From NCBI RefSeq assembly GCF_035712445.1, contig NZ_DASTAT010000028.1, forward strand, positions 1 to 64,000: a DNA stretch of 64,000 bases. Reading direction: 5' to 3'. The DNA is from Oligoflexus sp. GTDB taxonomy: Bacteria; Bdellovibrionota_B; Oligoflexia; Oligoflexales; Oligoflexaceae. The notes beneath the pieces were generated by a model, which did no database searches, was not told where the DNA came from, and saw only the letters and a list, made by a program, of their open reading frames with translations. Position numbers and translations under genes: made by a program. Of the stretch, positions 9,495 through 18,482 are shown piece after piece; position 1 is the stretch's first letter, and each line of letters starts with the position of its first letter.

Positions 9495-12400
9495 TGCAGA
9501 GTCTGATCACCAACCTTAAAATCGAGCTGACTCTTCGGAAAAAGCTGATTTCGACCTATGTTTACTTTCTGGTGATGGCGACCCTTGCCTTTCTGGTCGC
9601 CTATTCCACCGGCGGAGGCTTCGAAGGCATCACGATCTCGCTCGGCAATTCTTCGAAGGCTCTTTTGAACGGCAGCTTTGTCCTGCACATGGCTCAGCTT
9701 CTGGTCAGCCTCTTCGGGCTTCTCTTCATCAGCCCCATCTTCGGTCAGGCGGTCTGTAAGGATTATGAAGCCAAAATAGATCAGATCGTGCTGGCGACAC
9801 CCACGCATCGCATTGGTTTCTATCTGGGCCGCTTCCTGGGGGCGACCCTGGTCAGCACCTTTATTTTCTCGGGCATCGGACTCGGCTATTTTTTAGCCAC
9901 GCAGCTCCCTCTGCTGCAGGCTTCCCTGCTTGGGCCTTCGCACCTCAGCTTTTACCTCCTCCCCTATGCGACCGGCATTATTCCCAACATCATGATCTTC
10001 GGCAGCATCTTTTTCGCCGTCGCGGCCTTCACCAAAAACATGGGCTCGGTTTATGTGATGGGGATCCTGCTTTATCTGGGCTACCTCTTTTCCATGAATT
10101 TCACCGATAAGATCGACTATAGAACCCTGCGCGGACTCGTTGATCCCTTTGGTCTGACAGCCACCAGTCTTCTGACGGAATACTGGTCGCCCTTGGAGCA
10201 GGACACGAGGCTCGTCACGCTCAGCGGCATCCTTCTTTATAATCGCCTCGTCTGGCTCGGCTTTAGCGCGCTCATGCTGGGCCTTGGACTTTTATTCACC
10301 CAGAAGAGTCCCAAACTCAAAACCGCTCAGAAGGAGCCGCTTGCCGAACCTGCGCCGCAGACGATCGTCGTTTCTTCCCATTTGAACTTCAACCTGACCG
10401 CACGTTTCCGCCTGCTGGTGCGGCAGCTGCTCTTTGAATGCAGGGCTTCGTTTAAAAACATCTTCTTCGTCAGCCTCGCGCTGGCTGGCATCGTCTTTGT
10501 CTTCACCACAGCCCAGCATATTGGAGAGGCGTATGAGACCAGGACCTATCCTGTGACTTATATCGTCCTGGCCGCCGTGGTGGGCAGCTTCAGCCTTTTT
10601 CTGACCTCCATCCTTATCTTTTATACCGGCGAACTCGTCTGGCGCGAGCGGCAGAGCCGCATGAGCCAGATCCTGGATGCCCTGCCCCAACCCGGCTGGC
10701 TGCCCCTTATCAGTAAATTCCTTGCGCTGCAGCTTATCGTGATCATTCTCTTATCCCTTTGCGGACTGTCGGGAATGGTGATTCAGCTGGCGAAGGGTTA
10801 TACGAACTTTGAATGGGATCAGGTGGTCAAAACCCTCTTTTTGATCGCCTATCCACGGTTTCTCATACTCAGCTGCTTTTTCTTCCTGATCCATACCCTG
10901 GTCGATAACAAGTACCTGGGTCACACCCTCTGCACCGCACTCATGATCGCGCAGGTGATCCTGCCGCTTATGGATTTCACGCAGGCGATTTATATTCCCG
11001 CCGCTGTTCCCGGTTCCATCGAATATTCGGATATGAATCTCTATGGACCCTTCATGCCCAGGATTCACGCCTATCAGCTCTATTGGGGATTGGGCGGGAT
11101 TTTAGCGCTCATAGGAGCCTATCTGCTGTGGCCCTATGGAACCGACGGGGCTCTGGCGCTGCGCCGCAGGCTGGCTCTTCGCCGTTTGAATCGGCCTTTG
11201 GCGGTCTTCACGTTTCTGGTTCTGGCCGGATTCGGCGCCCAGGGCTACTGGGTTTACTATAACACTCATGTGCTGGCCGATTTTAGAACCAATGCCAAAA
11301 CCCAGAGGCTTCAGGCTGACTACGAAAAAACCTACAGGGCCGAATGGAATGATCGCGATCAGCTTCAGTATGTGGCGACCGATATCAAGGCCGACCTTTT
11401 TCCCAATTTCCAAAGCCTGCAGGCTGAAGTCCTTTATACGCTCGAAAACAAAAGTCGTGCGCCCATCCAGGAATTATTTCTTCACATTCCCTTGGAAACT
11501 TTTCAATTCAAACTGGAATTCGATCGCCCGGCTGACCTTGTCAAGTCAGACAAGGATTTGAACCTCTTCATCTATAAATTCAAGGATGCGGTCGCACCTG
11601 GAGCCCGCGTGCAGATGACCTATCGCGTCGAATACCTGCCGCTGGGATTTTCCGGGAAGTCACGGGAAACCCGGATCGTCGCGAATGGAACATTTTTCAA
11701 CAGCACGGATTATTTCCCCAGTATCGGTTACGATCCTGATCGCGAGATCAGTCTGGACAAGGAACGGGAAAAATTCGGCCTTCAGCCGAAACCGCGGGCC
11801 AATCCCATAGATGATAAGGATGCTTTGAAGTTCACCTATATCGGCAAAAGCGGCAATTGGATTGATTTCTCGGCCACGATCAGCACCAGCAGCGATCAGA
11901 TCGCGATCGCGCCCGGTTATCTGCAGAAGGAATGGACCAAGGGCGATCGCCGCTATTTCGAGTATAAGATGGATCGCAAAATCCTGAACTTCTGGTCGAT
12001 TCTTTCAGCGCGCTACGAAGTGAAGAAAGATCGCTGGAACGATGTCGCGATCGAGGTCTATTATCACAAAGGTCATGAATACAACGTGGACACGATGATC
12101 GAGGCGAGCAAAAAAGGGCTCGACTATTTTTCGCGCGCCTTCGGCCCCTATCAGCATCGGCAGTTCCGCATCATCGAATTCCCACGCTATGCGAGCTTCG
12201 CGCAATCCTTTCCGAATACCGTGCCATTTTCCGAGTCCATTGGTTTTATTGCGAAGGTGGATCCAGAGAATCCCGACGATTTCAACTACCCCTTCTTCGT
12301 GACCGCCCATGAGCTGGCCCATCAGTGGTGGGCCCACCAGGTGGTCGGCGGCAACGTGCAGGGGTCCACCATGCTGAGCGAGACCCTTTCGCAATACAGT

Positions 12401-13066
12401 GCGGCCATGGTGATGGAAAAAACCTTCGGCCCCGAGACGACCGCCAAACTCCTTCGCTATGAAGGTCGCGACTATCTGATGAGCCGCAGCGCGGAGCCGA
12501 AAAGGGAATGGCCTTTGGCTTTGAATGAGAATCAAGGCTATATCCATTATAAAAAGGGTCTGATCGTCATGTACGCGCTGAAGGAAGCCGTCGGCGAAGA
12601 AGCCCTGAACACGGCCATCCACCGATTCGCCGACAGGGTCCGTTATCAGGAGCCGCCCTTCACCACCTCGCTCGACTTTGTCGCCAGCCTGAAGGCGGAC
12701 CTTGGACCCCAGCATCACGCGCTGATCGACGAGCTCTTCAATAAGGTCGTGGTCTATGACAACCGCCTGCAAAGCCATACGCTGACGGAACACCCGGATG
12801 GCTCGGTGACAGTGGACCTTGAAGTTCTGGGTCGCAAGATCGATGTCGATGAGAAGGGTGCGCAGAAGGCTATCGACTTTACCCAGGAGCTGGAATTCGC
12901 CGGGCGCGATGCTCAGGATAAAACCCTGGGGACCGAGCGTCGCGTGATCCGCAATGGAGTGAATAAAATTCAGCTTGAATTCGCTCAAAAACCAAAGTCC
13001 CTGCTGCTGGATCCCCGCTTTATTTGGATAGATTTGAACCGCGATGATAACAAACTGACCTTCTAG
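9491..13066 (+). CDS. ABC permease fused to M1-family aminopeptidase
   Basis: This is a 1191-residue protein. Residues 1-620 hold two ABC-2-type membrane blocks, each with about six hydrophobic segments (roughly 15-290 and 320-590). Residues 640-1191 form an extracytoplasmic M1-like peptidase domain with the zinc site HELAH at 940-944 and the third ligand probably E964 in LSETLSQY. The distance from the second His to that Glu is one residue more than the canonical M1 spacing. I believe this spacing is usual in ABC-linked M1 proteins, but I could not check an alignment. The architecture is known in Bacteroidetes and proteobacteria as permease/M1 aminopeptidase. It is coupled to the ATPase by an ATGA overlap. 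It may export or process peptides at the membrane. Confidence 0.9.
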   Translation: MMQSLITNLKIELTLRKKLISTYVYFLVMATLAFLVAYSTGGGFEGITISLGNSSKALLNGSFVLHMAQLLVSLFGLLFISPIFGQAVCKDYEAKIDQIVLATPTHRIGFYLGRFLGATLVSTFIFSGIGLGYFLATQLPLLQASLLGPSHLSFYLLPYATGIIPNIMIFGSIFFAVAAFTKNMGSVYVMGILLYLGYLFSMNFTDKIDYRTLRGLVDPFGLTATSLLTEYWSPLEQDTRLVTLSGILLYNRLVWLGFSALMLGLGLLFTQKSPKLKTAQKEPLAEPAPQTIVVSSHLNFNLTARFRLLVRQLLFECRASFKNIFFVSLALAGIVFVFTTAQHIGEAYETRTYPVTYIVLAAVVGSFSLFLTSILIFYTGELVWRERQSRMSQILDALPQPGWLPLISKFLALQLIVIILLSLCGLSGMVIQLAKGYTNFEWDQVVKTLFLIAYPRFLILSCFFFLIHTLVDNKYLGHTLCTALMIAQVILPLMDFTQAIYIPAAVPGSIEYSDMNLYGPFMPRIHAYQLYWGLGGILALIGAYLLWPYGTDGALALRRRLALRRLNRPLAVFTFLVLAGFGAQGYWVYYNTHVLADFRTNAKTQRLQADYEKTYRAEWNDRDQLQYVATDIKADLFPNFQSLQAEVLYTLENKSRAPIQELFLHIPLETFQFKLEFDRPADLVKSDKDLNLFIYKFKDAVAPGARVQMTYRVEYLPLGFSGKSRETRIVANGTFFNSTDYFPSIGYDPDREISLDKEREKFGLQPKPRANPIDDKDALKFTYIGKSGNWIDFSATISTSSDQIAIAPGYLQKEWTKGDRRYFEYKMDRKILNFWSILSARYEVKKDRWNDVAIEVYYHKGHEYNVDTMIEASKKGLDYFSRAFGPYQHRQFRIIEFPRYASFAQSFPNTVPFSESIGFIAKVDPENPDDFNYPFFVTAHELAHQWWAHQVVGGNVQGSTMLSETLSQYSAAMVMEKTFGPETTAKLLRYEGRDYLMSRSAEPKREWPLALNENQGYIHYKKGLIVMYALKEAVGEEALNTAIHRFADRVRYQEPPFTTSLDFVASLKADLGPQHHALIDELFNKVVVYDNRLQSHTLTEHPDGSVTVDLEVLGRKIDVDEKGAQKAIDFTQELEFAGRDAQDKTLGTERRVIRNGVNKIQLEFAQKPKSLLLDPRFIWIDLNRDDNKLTF

Positions 13067-13084
13067 GACCCCATGGCATGCGTC

Positions 13085-13108
13085 TTGCTCCTGCTTCGGC
13101 AGGAGCAA
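13085..13108 (+). repeat. 10-bp hairpin with TTCG loop beside the ribosome site
   Basis: TTGCTCCTGC pairs perfectly with GCAGGAGCAA around a C(TTCG)G tetraloop, one of the most stable RNA loops. The right arm runs straight into AGGAG, the ribosome site of the next gene. There is no T-run on either strand, so it is more likely a 5' leader hairpin or mRNA stabiliser than a terminator. Confidence 0.6.
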
Positions 13109-13119
13109 AGGAGCCGCCC

Positions 13120-14049
13120 ATGAAAGCTTTTCAATTTCAGACTGCGAAGAAACTTCTGAAAGACACCTTCGACCTGTGGCTGGATGTCAATGCCACGCGT
13201 CTGGGGGCTGCACTTTCCTATTATTCGGTGTTTTCCCTGGGGCCGATGCTGATTATTGCCATCGCGGTGGCCGCCTTTTTCTTCGGTGAGGAGGCCGCAA
13301 GGGGCGAGATCTTTACCCAGCTGCGTGGCATCATTGGTGACGCTGGAGCCGCAGCGGTGCAGCTGCTGGTGAAAGCCTCCACCAAGCCGGTATCAGGCGG
13401 AATTGCCGCAGCCTCCAGTTTGATTACGCTGTTCATCGGGGCCACCGGCGTCGTGGTGCAGCTGAAAGACGCTCTGAATACCATCTGGGGCGTGCGCGCG
13501 AAACCCGGCCGCACCTTGAAGGTCTTTTTCAAAAACTACGTGATGTCGATCGCCTCTCTCTTGGGCCTGGGCTTTATCCTGGTCGTCTCTTTGATGGCGT
13601 CGGCCATCCTCCAGTTTCTGGGCGGTTATATCGGGGCCCTTCTGCCCTTTCCCGAACAGGTGCTGGCCCTCATCAACACCCTCTTTTCCTTCAGCATGAT
13701 CAGCCTTCTTTTTGCGCTGATTTTTAAAGTTCTGCCTGACGTGGAAATCCGCTGGAAGGACGTTCTCCCCGCCGCTGCCTTCACGGGGATCATGTTCACG
13801 ATCGGTAAAAGCCTCGTCGGTCTTTACCTTGGCAGTCAGTCCCTCGACTCCTCTTACGGCGCTGCAGCTTCGGTGGTGGTCATACTGCTTTGGGTTTATT
13901 ACCTGGCCCAGGTGCTCTTCTTCGGTGCCTGCTTCAGTAAGATCTATGCCCTGCATCAGGGCCAGCCGATCGAAGTGGGCGAAGACGTGCAGTTTGAAAA
14001 GCCTATGCCGCCGCTCGGCAGCCCCGGTCGTCCGACTCCTGCCAGCTGA
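13120..14049 (+). CDS. YihY/BrkB family inner-membrane protein
   Basis: This is a 309-residue protein of usual family length. It has about six hydrophobic segments. The N-terminus carries the family pattern: a helix ending DVNATRLGAALSYYSVFSLGPMLI, where the motif A-x-LSYY is typical of YihY/BrkB. The segment SYGAAASVVVILLWVYY near residue 250 is the other conserved stretch. Despite old names (BrkB, RNase BN), the function of the family is not settled. I chose the ATG at 13120 because AAAGGAG lies 6 nt upstream; the frame from 13078 starts inside the hairpin. A bidirectional-looking terminator follows. The aminopeptidase gene ends 53 nt upstream. Confidence 0.88.
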   Translation: MKAFQFQTAKKLLKDTFDLWLDVNATRLGAALSYYSVFSLGPMLIIAIAVAAFFFGEEAARGEIFTQLRGIIGDAGAAAVQLLVKASTKPVSGGIAAASSLITLFIGATGVVVQLKDALNTIWGVRAKPGRTLKVFFKNYVMSIASLLGLGFILVVSLMASAILQFLGGYIGALLPFPEQVLALINTLFSFSMISLLFALIFKVLPDVEIRWKDVLPAAAFTGIMFTIGKSLVGLYLGSQSLDSSYGAAASVVVILLWVYYLAQVLFFGACFSKIYALHQGQPIEVGEDVQFEKPMPPLGSPGRPTPAS

Positions 14050-14056
14050 TGCGAAA

Positions 14057-14078
14057 AAAGCCCGGTCCGCCGGGCTTT
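14057..14078 (+). terminator. Terminator-like stem after YihY gene
   Basis: The perfect 9-bp stem AAAGCCCGG/CCGGGCTTT has a TCCG loop, with A residues before it and TTT after, 7 nt past the stop. The downstream T-tract is short, so efficiency is uncertain. Confidence 0.75.
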
Positions 14079-14163
14079 CATTCCTCCCCCTGCAAGAAAT
14101 ATCAGCAGCCCTCCCGCAAAATTTGCTAGCATAATCCTGGAAACAATAAGGGGATGATCGCTC

Positions 14164-15225
14164 ATGGTGCATCGCGGCAAAGTTCTGCTGATCTGCCTCG
14201 TTATGGGTACGGGCTGCAAACTGATATCCACTTCCTTTCGGGGCAAGCATAATAAAGGCTCGGAAAGCCCCGCGGCACCCGCCACCAGCGCGGATGGATC
14301 AGGGGCCGGCGGCACCGACCTTCCCAATATTCCCAAAACCGGCCCCACGGTTGCCGATGAAGTCTTCCGCATCCCCGAGCCCACCGCCGATGTTCCCTTG
14401 GAAGGCACCGTGGTGAGACGACCCAACGGTGGCATCGAGATTTCCGGGGCGATCGCCGGCGTCTGGGATAAAAAAGTGGCCCCTGTTTATGTGGTCGGCG
14501 ACATCACCCTGAAAAACGGCAAAACGCTGATCGTGAAGGAAGGCGTCGAGGTTTTCTTCGATCCCAACGCCCGCTTTTACGTGGAAGGCGCCCAGCTGAA
14601 AATCGCCGGCACAGCGGCGGAACCCGTCCGCTTTACGAGCCTGACCCCGGAGCAGACCTGGCAAGGCATAAGGGTCTGCTCGGCCACGGCCTGCGATACC
14701 GAAGAGGTGAAGGGCAAGATCGAGATCCGCCACGCGATCTTCGAAAGAGCGCGCAAGGCCGATACCAATCCCAACGATGTCACCTGGCGGCGCGGCGGCG
14801 TCTTCAATATCCGCATGACCGAAACCGTGGTGATCGAGGACAGCGTCTTTCAAAATAATTTCAGTCTCGAACGCGGCGGCGCGATCGAAGTCATCGCCGA
14901 GAATCCCAACATCATCTTTCGGCGCAATACCCTGCGTGACAACAGCAATGACGGCGGCGGCGGCGCGCTGCAGATCACTCACGGCCGCAATCTGAAGATC
15001 GAGCAGAATACCTTTATCAACAACAGCAGCAAGGCCGACGGAGGTGGTATCGCCTTCATCGATTCGGCAGCCATCCTGCTCTCGGGCAATACTTTTGAAA
15101 ACAACAAGGCCGGCGAGCCCGGAGGCGCGATTTCCTGCGATGGTCATGGAACCACGATCGCGATTGATGGAAGCAATGTCTTCAAAGGCAATACGCCGAA
15201 TGACATTCTTTGCAAGGAAGAGTGA
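14164..15225 (+). CDS. Right-handed beta-helix lipoprotein
   Basis: This is a 353-residue protein. The N-terminus is a lipoprotein signal ending MGTGC (Cys19), followed by a low-complexity Ser/Pro/Gly/Ala linker to about residue 70. Residues 95-350 form repeating rungs of about 22 residues with the parallel beta-helix pattern, for example VVIEDSVFQNN, IIFRRNTLRDN, LKIEQNTFINN and ILLSGNTFENN, each with a GGGA or GGAI turn. This Asn-rich ladder is typical of pectate-lyase-like or surface beta-helix folds; no catalytic residues could be identified. It is probably an outer-membrane-anchored polysaccharide-binding or structural protein. The stop is 2 nt before the next gene's start, so the two are coupled. 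Confidence 0.85.
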   Translation: MVHRGKVLLICLVMGTGCKLISTSFRGKHNKGSESPAAPATSADGSGAGGTDLPNIPKTGPTVADEVFRIPEPTADVPLEGTVVRRPNGGIEISGAIAGVWDKKVAPVYVVGDITLKNGKTLIVKEGVEVFFDPNARFYVEGAQLKIAGTAAEPVRFTSLTPEQTWQGIRVCSATACDTEEVKGKIEIRHAIFERARKADTNPNDVTWRRGGVFNIRMTETVVIEDSVFQNNFSLERGGAIEVIAENPNIIFRRNTLRDNSNDGGGGALQITHGRNLKIEQNTFINNSSKADGGGIAFIDSAAILLSGNTFENNKAGEPGGAISCDGHGTTIAIDGSNVFKGNTPNDILCKEE

Positions 15226-15227
15226 TC

Positions 15228-15839
15228 GTGTCACAAGCGAAGAAAGACATCGACGTGGCCTGGATCCCCACGGCCGAAGCGCAGCGGGGCACCACGCAGG
15301 AAGGCCTTCTGGTTCAGGCTTTTTTGCAGTATCGGCACTGGCTGCGTGATCAGAAAGAGGCTGCGGTCCAGACCCGTTCCCTGGAAAAAATTGATCAGGT
15401 TTTTCAAAAAGCCCCCGAAGCGATCAGCTGCACGGCAGGCTGCGCGGCCTGCTGTCATGCGCGCGTGGATATTTCCAAGCATGAAAAGCGTCTCCTCCTG
15501 ACCCATCTGAAGCAGCATAAAGTGCAGATCAATAAGGAACGGCTTGCCATCCAGGCTCAGGCTCTGCGCGAAGGTCGCTGGGACCTGCTGCCCTTCGCCG
15601 ATCGCCGCTGCGTATTCCTGGATCAAGAAAGTCGCTGCTCGATCTACGAAAGCCGGCCTTTGCTCTGCCGCCGTTATTTTGTGACCTCGCTCAAGGAACA
15701 CTGCTACGACGAAAATTGGAGCCAGATCGCAAGGGTCACGGATTCTGACGCCGATGGTTTTCTATCGGCGGTCTTCACCAAATTTAAATTCGAAGCCCTG
15801 CCCCTTTTTTTGAGTGAGAACCTCGATAAGATTGACTAG
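15228..15839 (+). CDS. YkgJ-family cysteine-cluster protein
   Basis: This is a 203-residue cytoplasmic protein with a GTG start. Of the two in-frame GTGs, 15228 sits 7 nt after AAGGAAG and 15222 is too close to it. The core has CTAGCAACCHA and later RCVFLDQESRCSIYESRPLLCRRY, the eight-cysteine pattern of the YkgJ (UPF0153) family, proposed to bind zinc or iron. The family's biochemical role is unclear; some members are near Fe-dependent oxygenases or flagellar genes. The gene starts directly after the beta-helix lipoprotein stop, with the ribosome site inside the upstream gene. No membrane segment is seen. Confidence 0.88.
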   Translation: MSQAKKDIDVAWIPTAEAQRGTTQEGLLVQAFLQYRHWLRDQKEAAVQTRSLEKIDQVFQKAPEAISCTAGCAACCHARVDISKHEKRLLLTHLKQHKVQINKERLAIQAQALREGRWDLLPFADRRCVFLDQESRCSIYESRPLLCRRYFVTSLKEHCYDENWSQIARVTDSDADGFLSAVFTKFKFEALPLFLSENLDKID

Positions 15840-15915
15840 TCCTGCTTTCTCTCTTGCGCCGCGCCCAAAGTCCCTTTAAACAAGGGTCAGACATTCAAGG
15901 TCAGGAGAGAAACGC

Positions 15916-17226
15916 ATGGGAACAACCCGCATCGTGGCACTGCTCTGTCTTTTGTCGACAGGTCCACTGTCCGCACGCACGCTGATTCATGCGAAGCAGC
16001 TGATTGATGGCCGCACGTCCCGCCCCCAGGAAAACATGACACTGATTGTGAACGGGAATCGCATCGAAGGCGTGGAAAAAGGCTTTGTCGCCCCGGGGCC
16101 CGGTGATCAGCTCATTGACTTGAAAAATGCGACGATCATGCCTGGATTTATGGACATGCACGTGCACCTGAGCACCGAGTTCAGTCAAAAATCCTATCTG
16201 GAACGCTACACCCTGAATACAGCCGACTACGCTTTGGAAGCTGCAGTTCGTGCGGAACGGACGCTTCAGGCCGGCTTCACGAGCGTACGCGATCTGGGTG
16301 ATACCGATAACGTGACGGTTGCCCTGCGGCGCATGATTGATTCGGGGAAATTAAAAGGTCCGCGCATCTGGGCGGCCACCAAATCCATTGCGACCACGGG
16401 GGGCCACGCCGATCCTACGAATGGGGCGCGGCAGGGTATGTTGCCGGAACCGACCCCGGAGATGGGCGTGATCAATGGACCGGATGAGGCGCGCAAGGCC
16501 GTGCGGCAACGCTATAAGGATGGCGCGGATCTGATTAAAATTACCGCAACCGGCGGCGTTCTGAGTCCAGCAAAAAGCGGACAGAATGCGCAGTTCACCG
16601 CCGAGGAACTGGCTGCGATCATCAGCACGGCCCGCGACTACGGGATGACTGTCGCAGCGCATGCGCATGGAACCGAGGGCATGAAGCGAGCGGTGCTGGC
16701 GGGCGTGGATTCCATTGAGCATGGAACCTACATGACGGATGAGGTGATGCAGCTGATGAAAAGCCGCGGAACCTTTTTCGTGCCCACCCTGGAGGCCGGG
16801 CAATGGGTCACGGAAAAAGCTAAAATCCAGGACTTTTTCCCGGAAATGGTGCGCGTGAAGGCCATCAGCATCGGCCCGAAAATCATGGACACCTTTTCAC
16901 GGGCGATGAAGGCCGGTGTGCGACTCGCCTTCGGAACCGATACGGGTGTCTCCGAACACGGCCGCAACGCCGAGGAATTCCTTCTGATGGTCAAGGCGGG
17001 ACTCGGCCCCATGGAGGCCATTCAGCTGGCCACGTGGAATGCCGCGCAGCTTCTGAAGGCTGAGGATAGACTCGGGTCCCTCGAAAAGGGCAAGCTTGCC
17101 GACATCGTCGCTGTTGAAGGGAACCCGCTGCAGGACATCAGCCTTCTGACAAAAATTTCTTTCGTAATGAAAGATGGCGAAGTCGTGCGGCATGGGGCCC
17201 GTGATCAACGGCTCAGTGCGCGTTAA
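15916..17226 (+). CDS. Secreted amidohydrolase (prolidase/imidazolonepropionase-like)
   Basis: This is a 436-residue protein with a signal peptide cut after PLSA (about residue 21), so it acts in the periplasm. Metal-dependent amidohydrolase motifs are all present: MDMHVHL (HxH), KITATGGV with the likely bridging lysine, [14 protein letters not shown] and GTDTGV (the catalytic Asp). GGHADPTNG and the C-terminal [10 protein letters not shown] and GKLADIVAV match the Xaa-Pro dipeptidase-like branch of the superfamily. It probably hydrolyses a dipeptide or amide substrate and yields nutrients. AGGAGAG lies before the ATG. The next gene is convergent with a 4-nt gap. Confidence 0.9.
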   Translation: MGTTRIVALLCLLSTGPLSARTLIHAKQLIDGRTSRPQENMTLIVNGNRIEGVEKGFVAPGPGDQLIDLKNATIMPGFMDMHVHLSTEFSQKSYLERYTLNTADYALEAAVRAERTLQAGFTSVRDLGDTDNVTVALRRMIDSGKLKGPRIWAATKSIATTGGHADPTNGARQGMLPEPTPEMGVINGPDEARKAVRQRYKDGADLIKITATGGVLSPAKSGQNAQFTAEELAAIISTARDYGMTVAAHAHGTEGMKRAVLAGVDSIEHGTYMTDEVMQLMKSRGTFFVPTLEAGQWVTEKAKIQDFFPEMVRVKAISIGPKIMDTFSRAMKAGVRLAFGTDTGVSEHGRNAEEFLLMVKAGLGPMEAIQLATWNAAQLLKAEDRLGSLEKGKLADIVAVEGNPLQDISLLTKISFVMKDGEVVRHGARDQRLSAR

Positions 17227-17230
17227 GGTA

Positions 17231-17692
17231 TCATGCCATCCCATCATTGCGAATGGCCGAGATATGGCCGGTTTCCTCCAAAACAGCGAGCCGGACCTGC
17301 TTCGGAGAATCCACGCCCATGCGCCTTAACGCGGCGAGCAGTTCATCCTCCGTCAGTCCCTCGTCCTCCAAAGCCTCGGGCAGTATCCGTCCCTGCCGAA
17401 TCAAAGGCCGAGGCTGTTCGCGGAACAGGCGACGGAAGGCAGGGAAACGCTGGCAGAGCCGAGCCTGCACCACATGAAGGCTGAAAACGGTCAAAATAAA
17501 AACCGCCGAGTTCCACTTGCCCTCGCCGAGGGTCAGATTCTGCAGAACCACACCCAGCGAAATCAAAATAATCAGGTCAATCGTCGTGGTCTGCCCCGCC
17601 AGCCGCTTGCCGGCCATGCGCACGATGAGGATTAATCCGAAATAATAAAGACACGATAAGCCGATCTGCTGCCAAACATCTGAACTGGTCAA
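17231..17692 (-). CDS. YetF/DUF421 membrane protein
   Basis: This is a 153-residue protein. The N-terminal half has about three membrane segments (17-35, 43-58, 65-80), including RMAGKRLAGQTTTIDLIILISLG, broadly the conserved GKR...T..D...I motif of YetF-like proteins. The C-terminal cytoplasmic domain has PRPLIRQGRI, LTEDELLAALR, and RLAVLEETGHIS, as in the DUF421 YdfS-type tail. Family length varies; this is at the short end. The start is TTG, supported by GGAGG 5 nt upstream; no ATG gives the full first helix. It is convergent with the amidohydrolase gene. The function is not known. Confidence 0.85.
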   Translation of the reverse strand: MTSSDVWQQIGLSCLYYFGLILIVRMAGKRLAGQTTTIDLIILISLGVVLQNLTLGEGKWNSAVFILTVFSLHVVQARLCQRFPAFRRLFREQPRPLIRQGRILPEALEDEGLTEDELLAALRRMGVDSPKQVRLAVLEETGHISAIRNDGMA

Positions 17693-17792
17693 GGGAGCCT
17701 CCGGAGTCTGTTCCGTCCTCAGCTCTGCAATGTATTTGCCAGGATCGTGTTATTTTAAGGAAGTCTGTGATCCGATTCATCCAGGAGCCTTT

Positions 17793-18398
17793 ATGTCAGC
17801 CCAGTATCCCGCTCTCATCGCATTACCCATGCCGATTCTTACGCCACGCCTTGTCCTTCGCCCGCCCCAGGCCGGGGATGGACCGGCCTATTATGCCGCC
17901 ATCAATGCCTCACGCGAGCATCTGCGCCGCTTTTTGCCTTGGGTTGACGCGTCCCATTTAACTCAGGAAGACAGCGAAAACATGGCTCGCCTCTGCCACG
18001 CGAAATACCTGGCGCGCACCGATATCGTGCTGCCATTCTTTGATCGAAAAACGCAGCAGCTGTGCGGAAGTTCGGGCATGCATCGCATGGACTGGTCGGT
18101 CCCTTCCTTTGAAATCGGCTACTGGGTCCATAAGGACCATGAAGGCCAAGGTCTGGTCACAGAGGCGGTGCATGCCGTCACTCGCTATGCCTTTGAGCAG
18201 CTGCAGGCCAGTCGGGTCGAGATTCGCTGTGAAAGAGATAACACACGGAGTCGCGCCGTGGCCGAGCGCCTGGGATTTGAGCGGGATGGGATACTCCGCC
18301 ATGACCGCCGCAACAGTCAGAGTGGGGAGTTGACCGACACTTGGGTCTACTCCCGGCTGAATATGGCAGGATTACCCGACCTGGAGGTGTCCTGGTAA
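17793..18398 (+). CDS. GNAT N-acetyltransferase (RimJ/RimL-like)
   Basis: This is a 201-residue cytoplasmic protein. It starts with LTPRLVLRPPQAGDG, the TxRLxLRP of the RimJ/RimL group, and has the acetyl-CoA loop KDHEGQGLVTEAV, then VEIRCERDNTRSRAVAERLGFERDGILR, the motif B that closes these enzymes. It probably acetylates ribosomal protein L7/L12 or another amine; the substrate cannot be read from sequence. The ATG at 17793 has CAGGAG upstream; the longer frame from 17730 has no ribosome site. The gene is followed 84 nt later by NDH-2. Confidence 0.9.
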   Translation: MSAQYPALIALPMPILTPRLVLRPPQAGDGPAYYAAINASREHLRRFLPWVDASHLTQEDSENMARLCHAKYLARTDIVLPFFDRKTQQLCGSSGMHRMDWSVPSFEIGYWVHKDHEGQGLVTEAVHAVTRYAFEQLQASRVEIRCERDNTRSRAVAERLGFERDGILRHDRRNSQSGELTDTWVYSRLNMAGLPDLEVSW

Positions 18399-18482
18399 AG
18401 CACCCTTGGGCGCTGCCTGGCCGCATTCTTGCAAAAGCTCTTCGGCCCAGCGTTTTACGATACTGCGCAAGGAGGTTTTGCA

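Noticed and set aside
12005..13108. Minus-strand frame of 367 codons
   Set aside because: It is a shadow of the M1 peptidase domain.
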